Below, in pieces: positions 61,950 to 64,000 of a DNA stretch of 64,000 bases. The DNA comes from a bacterium (GTDB taxonomy: Bacteria; Joyebacterota; Joyebacteria; Joyebacterales; Joyebacteraceae): positions 1-64,000 of the forward strand of contig JALGZK010000017.1 in the NCBI GenBank assembly GCA_025774935.1, read 5' to 3'. Position 1 is the stretch's first letter. Each line of letters starts with the position of its first letter. A program made the translations under genes and the position numbers. The notes under the pieces were generated by a model that had not been told where the DNA came from, ran no database searches, and saw nothing but the letters and a program-made list of their open reading frames with translations.

Positions 61950-61974
61950 GGATGGCATGCTCTAGAGCCCCGAA

Positions 61975-62003
61975 ATACTATCAGAAGCGGCGATTCCCGT
62001 CAA
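61975..62003 (-). promoter_or_regulatory. Sigma-70-type promoter at the head of the 35-gene run
   Basis: Minus strand: -35 TTGACG (62003-61998), 17-nt spacer, -10 TAGTAT (61980-61975). Transcription would start near 61968, about 110 nt before cobO. It is the only clear promoter I found for genes from cobO onwards; further internal promoters are likely in a run of this length. Confidence 0.7.
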
Positions 62004-62113
62004 GAAGGAGTCCCATCTCCCCCCCCGGGCCGCGGGGACGTGCCCGATCGGCGACCATCGGCCGTTCTATGAATCTCTGTTCACTAGATTGTGCGAAGAT
62101 GTCGAAAAAGTCC

Positions 62114-62143
62114 TTGCCATCCGGAGTCTGGAAGTGGTATGAT
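62114..62143 (+). promoter_or_regulatory. Sigma-70-type promoter of tag protein 5
   Basis: -35 TTGCCA (62114-62119), 18-nt spacer, -10 TATGAT (62138-62143), each one mismatch from consensus. Predicted start near 62150 gives a leader of about 280 nt. It is divergent from the operon promoter 110 bp to the left. Confidence 0.75.
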
Positions 62144-62329
62144 AGCGACGTTGGAAGCTCCCCTGCTTTTCGAGGGGGAAGCCTCAGACGTATGACTGTA
62201 CAGGCGGTGACAGAGCGGTCCCCGCGCGAGCGAGGGACTGTCGGCAGACAACATGCGCTGCAGCGAGAGCCGGCGGTTCCGTGCGGGGTCCGCAGGAATC
62301 GTACGAGTCACCTCAACTCAGCGCGTGTG

Positions 62330-62364
62330 ATCCGGTGAAAGGAGGTGAGCGAGGGACACCGGAT
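62330..62364 (+). promoter_or_regulatory. Leader hairpin presenting an AAAGGAGGTGA loop
   Basis: ATCCGGTG (62330-62337) and CACCGGAT (62357-62364) pair perfectly over 8 bp. The 19-nt loop carries AAAGGAGGTGA (62338-62348), a full anti-16S match 81 nt upstream of the ATG, separate from the true ribosome binding site AGGAGG at 62416. A role in ribosome standby, leader-peptide translation or RNA binding is possible. The region 62150-62329 has other short hairpins but no recognisable riboswitch. Confidence 0.45.
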
Positions 62365-62429
62365 TCGCAGCAAGAGTGTGTTGTTCCGCGGAACTGAAGC
62401 CAGTGAGTTGAGAGTAGGAGGCGGGAGAG

Positions 62430-62954
62430 ATGAAGAAGCTGCTAATTGCTATTGCGATCCTCGCCATCGCGGCCCCGGCCATGGCTCGCGAGATCGAGGG
62501 CGCGTTCGTGGATCTGGTCGACCCGGCGGCGAATGAGCTCATCCCCGGTGCGACCATGACCCTGAAGTTCATCGTCCAGAACGATTCGAGTGACGCCGAA
62601 TGGCTCACCGACGTTCACATCGCGTTCCCCGACGGGTTCGTCCTCCACGAGAGCACGATGGCCTACGACATGATCGTGGCCGGCCGGCCGAGCTGGGACC
62701 AGTATGTCCCGCCGGTTGACCACACGGCCATCTGGGAGGACAACAACGGTGGCTGGGGCGAGGTCTACAGCACCGAGTTCACGCACGTCTACATCGACGT
62801 GACGATCCCCGACCAGCTCTACGGCTGCATCTACTGGTCGCTGTGGGGAGACGAGTACGGCGACGAGCCCCACTGGGTCTGCGGCTGCATCGACGTCGGC
62901 TTCAGCCCGGTCGAGGATGCGACGTGGGGTGCGATCAAGGCGATGTACAGGTAG
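62430..62954 (+). CDS. Secreted protein with TWGxIKxMYR C-terminal tag, second family, copy 1
   Basis: 174 aa, ATG at 62430 after AGGAGG. Signal peptide MKKLLIAIAILAIAAPAMA. The body looks like an all-beta domain (TMTLKFIVQNDSSDAEWLTDVHIAFPDGF) rich in Trp and acidic residues, and is unrelated by eye to the proteins at 8-12 kb. Yet it ends in SPVEDATWGAIKAMYR, nearly identical to their last 15 residues. It pairs with the gene at 63472, with about 45% identity judged by eye. Function unknown; export and a C-terminal sorting role for the tag are inferred. Confidence 0.8.
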   Translation: MKKLLIAIAILAIAAPAMAREIEGAFVDLVDPAANELIPGATMTLKFIVQNDSSDAEWLTDVHIAFPDGFVLHESTMAYDMIVAGRPSWDQYVPPVDHTAIWEDNNGGWGEVYSTEFTHVYIDVTIPDQLYGCIYWSLWGDEYGDEPHWVCGCIDVGFSPVEDATWGAIKAMYR

Positions 62955-62987
62955 TCCGAGCGCTCAACAAGCAGTACTGCTTTCCGA

Positions 62988-63020
62988 GAGCCCCGGCCAT
63001 GTGGCCGGGGCTCTTCCTTT
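62988..63020 (+). terminator. Rho-independent terminator
   Basis: GAGCCCCGGCCA and TGGCCGGGGCTC (62988-62999, 63002-63013) form a perfect 12-bp stem with a 2-nt loop, followed by TTCCTTTT. It ends the transcript of tag protein 5. The next 185 bases show no gene. Confidence 0.93.
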
Positions 63021-63205
63021 TCACGTGCGCCTCTCCGACGGCCTCGTCGGCTGCTCCCGGGCACCGTTGCCCCCGGGGTCCCGGGCTCCGGGCGGCCACG
63101 ACCAGCAGGGGTCGGCAGGGCCCGCCGCAGGGATCCCAGCGCCGTCTCCCGGCTTCTCGCCCCTCCCACGCCCTCCAGACCCCCCCAGGGGCCTCATCCT
63201 AACTC

Positions 63206-63234
63206 TTGACAAGTTCTGATACTCGTGATATCCT
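63206..63234 (+). promoter_or_regulatory. Promoter of tag protein 6
   Basis: Perfect -35 TTGACA (63206-63211), 17-nt spacer, -10 TATCCT (63229-63234). The start near 63241 gives a leader of about 230 nt. The leader contains AAGGAGGG at 63348-63355, 116 nt before the ATG, similar to the displaced Shine-Dalgarno-like elements of the other tag genes. Confidence 0.72.
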
Positions 63235-63471
63235 GATTATAGAGGGATGGCGACTCTCTGATTCAGACGGGCCATCGGGCCCACGGTTCGAGGGACACAA
63301 TCCACGATCTCGACTGCCCTGCTCCTCTCAGGGGAGCGCAGCAATGGAAGGAGGGCAGCCCGGGATAAGAGCAAGTCGACGGCACCGCGCCGAGCGCGAT
63401 GCCGTCTGTTCACAGGTGGACCGGCTGCAGTCTCGCAGCCCCAAGTGCAGGTAGTACGAAGGAGGACGACG

Positions 63472-63993
63472 ATGAAGGTCCTGATGGTAGCGATCACGAT
63501 TCTGGCGCTCACGTTCGCCGCCGGCGCGCGTGAGATCGACGGCGCGTACGTGTCCCTGACGTCGCCCGCGCCGCTCGACATCGTCCCGGCGACGGTGATG
63601 ACGTTCATCTTCTGGGTCCAGAACGACTCAGGCGACGCGGAGTGGCTCAGCAACATCCATATCACGTTCCCCGACGGCTTCAATCTCGTGGAGGGCTCGA
63701 TGGGATTCGCCGAGATCGCCACAGGCCGACCCAGCTTCGACATGACCGTCAGCGGACAGACGGCTCAGTGGGACGACAACGACGGCGGCTACGGCGAGAT
63801 CTACAGCACCGAGGGCACGGAGGTGTGGGTCGACGCGTTCGTCCCGGGCTGCTACGAGTGCGGCGAGCTCTACTGGGAACTCTGGGGTGACGTCTGGGGC
63901 GCGGAGCCTCACTACGTCGACGGGGTCATCGACCTCTGCCCCTCGCCCGTCGAGGAGTCGACTTGGGGATCCATCAAGGCGCTCTACAGGTAG
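63472..63993 (+). CDS. Secreted protein with TWGxIKxLYR C-terminal tag, second family, copy 2
   Basis: 173 aa, ATG at 63472 after AAGGAGG. Signal peptide MKVLMVAITILALTFAAG followed by AREIDGAYVSL, matching REIEGAFVDL of the gene at 62430. Conserved positions include FIFWVQNDSGDAEWLSNIHITFPDGF, the WDDNDGGYGEIYSTEGTEV stretch and ELYWELWGD. The last residues are SPVEESTWGSIKALYR. The complete gene ends 7 nt before the window edge. Tandem duplicate of copy 1; no named domain recognised. Confidence 0.8.
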   Translation: MKVLMVAITILALTFAAGAREIDGAYVSLTSPAPLDIVPATVMTFIFWVQNDSGDAEWLSNIHITFPDGFNLVEGSMGFAEIATGRPSFDMTVSGQTAQWDDNDGGYGEIYSTEGTEVWVDAFVPGCYECGELYWELWGDVWGAEPHYVDGVIDLCPSPVEESTWGSIKALYR

Positions 63994-64000
63994 GACCACA

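Noticed and set aside
61860-61974. Cobalamin riboswitch before cobO
   Set aside because: The leader is only about 110 nt and I found no B12-box-like sequence; only a GC-rich hairpin is present.
62150-62429. c-di-GMP (GEMM) or other known riboswitch in the long leaders of the right-hand tag genes
   Set aside because: Several hairpins exist but no conserved GEMM, TPP, cobalamin or SAM core could be matched by eye.
62345-62536. 63-codon plus-strand frame starting inside the leader hairpin
   Set aside because: Its GTG lies within the Shine-Dalgarno-like sequence with no spacing, the product has no features and it overlaps the signal peptide region of the real gene in another frame.
1-64000. CRISPR arrays, insertion sequences, integrases or phage genes
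   Set aside because: No repeat-spacer pattern, transposase, terminal inverted repeats or phage-type protein was seen; the duplicated secreted-protein genes are ordinary tandem paralogues.

Overview
The window looks like a chromosome segment of a GC-rich, Gram-negative, heterotrophic bacterium. Lipoprotein and Sec signal peptides, a gingipain-type C25 peptidase with an NPF-type (FlgD/type IX-like) C-terminal domain and strong Shine-Dalgarno use suggest a candidate phylum of the FCB group, such as Eisenbacteria. That placement is inference. Nearly all genes lie on the minus strand; no IS element, prophage or CRISPR was seen.

Layout. 1-2.7 kb: an N-terminal gene fragment, tRNA-Asn and a glcE/glcF-like pair. 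2.7-8.0 kb: a large PorU/gingipain-like peptidase, then a lipoprotein with a metallophosphatase-like domain plus a multihaem cytochrome, whose frame is interrupted by a UGA at a Cys position (candidate selenocysteine). 8.2-12.5 kb: four paralogous secreted proteins sharing a C-terminal PVExxTWGxIKxLYR tag, with a dockerin-like protein among them, each gene with its own signals. 12.6-21.7 kb: tRNA-Val and a housekeeping operon (yggS, yggT, purine nucleoside phosphorylase, ileS, dksA-like, lspA, an rluD-ruvX fusion, mltG). 21.9 kb: a lone plus-strand mvhD-like gene.

22.5-61.9 kb: an unbroken run of 35 minus-strand genes with gaps of at most about 110 nt and a good sigma-70-type promoter at its head (before cobO). 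It encodes breakdown of branched-chain and short-chain acyl-CoAs: two Leu/Val dehydrogenase-family proteins, isovaleryl-CoA dehydrogenase type, methylcrotonyl-CoA carboxylase, methylglutaconyl-CoA hydratase type, an archaeal-type HMG-CoA synthase/thiolase/DUF35 trio, propionyl-CoA carboxylase, epimerase, a methylmalonyl-CoA-type and an isobutyryl-CoA-type mutase, two more acyl-CoA dehydrogenases, beta-oxidation enzymes and butyrate kinase. Cofactor genes are built in: birA for biotin, cobO and meaB for adenosylcobalamin.

Electrons from acyl-CoA oxidation appear to be handled by acyl-CoA dehydrogenase, EtfAB, an HdrC/HdrB-like Fe-S protein and an NADH-linked module in which HdrA is split in two: the N-terminal half is fused to a NuoE domain, the C-terminal half to a NuoG-like ferredoxin region, with NuoF encoded between them. 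I read this as a candidate electron-bifurcating or confurcating complex.

62.1-64 kb: two further secreted proteins of a different family, each with a strong promoter and long leader, that end in the same C-terminal tag as the left-hand cluster. The strongest leads are the candidate selenoprotein, the split HdrA/Nuo module, the shared tag and the two dehydrogenase paralogues that each lack a different catalytic lysine.
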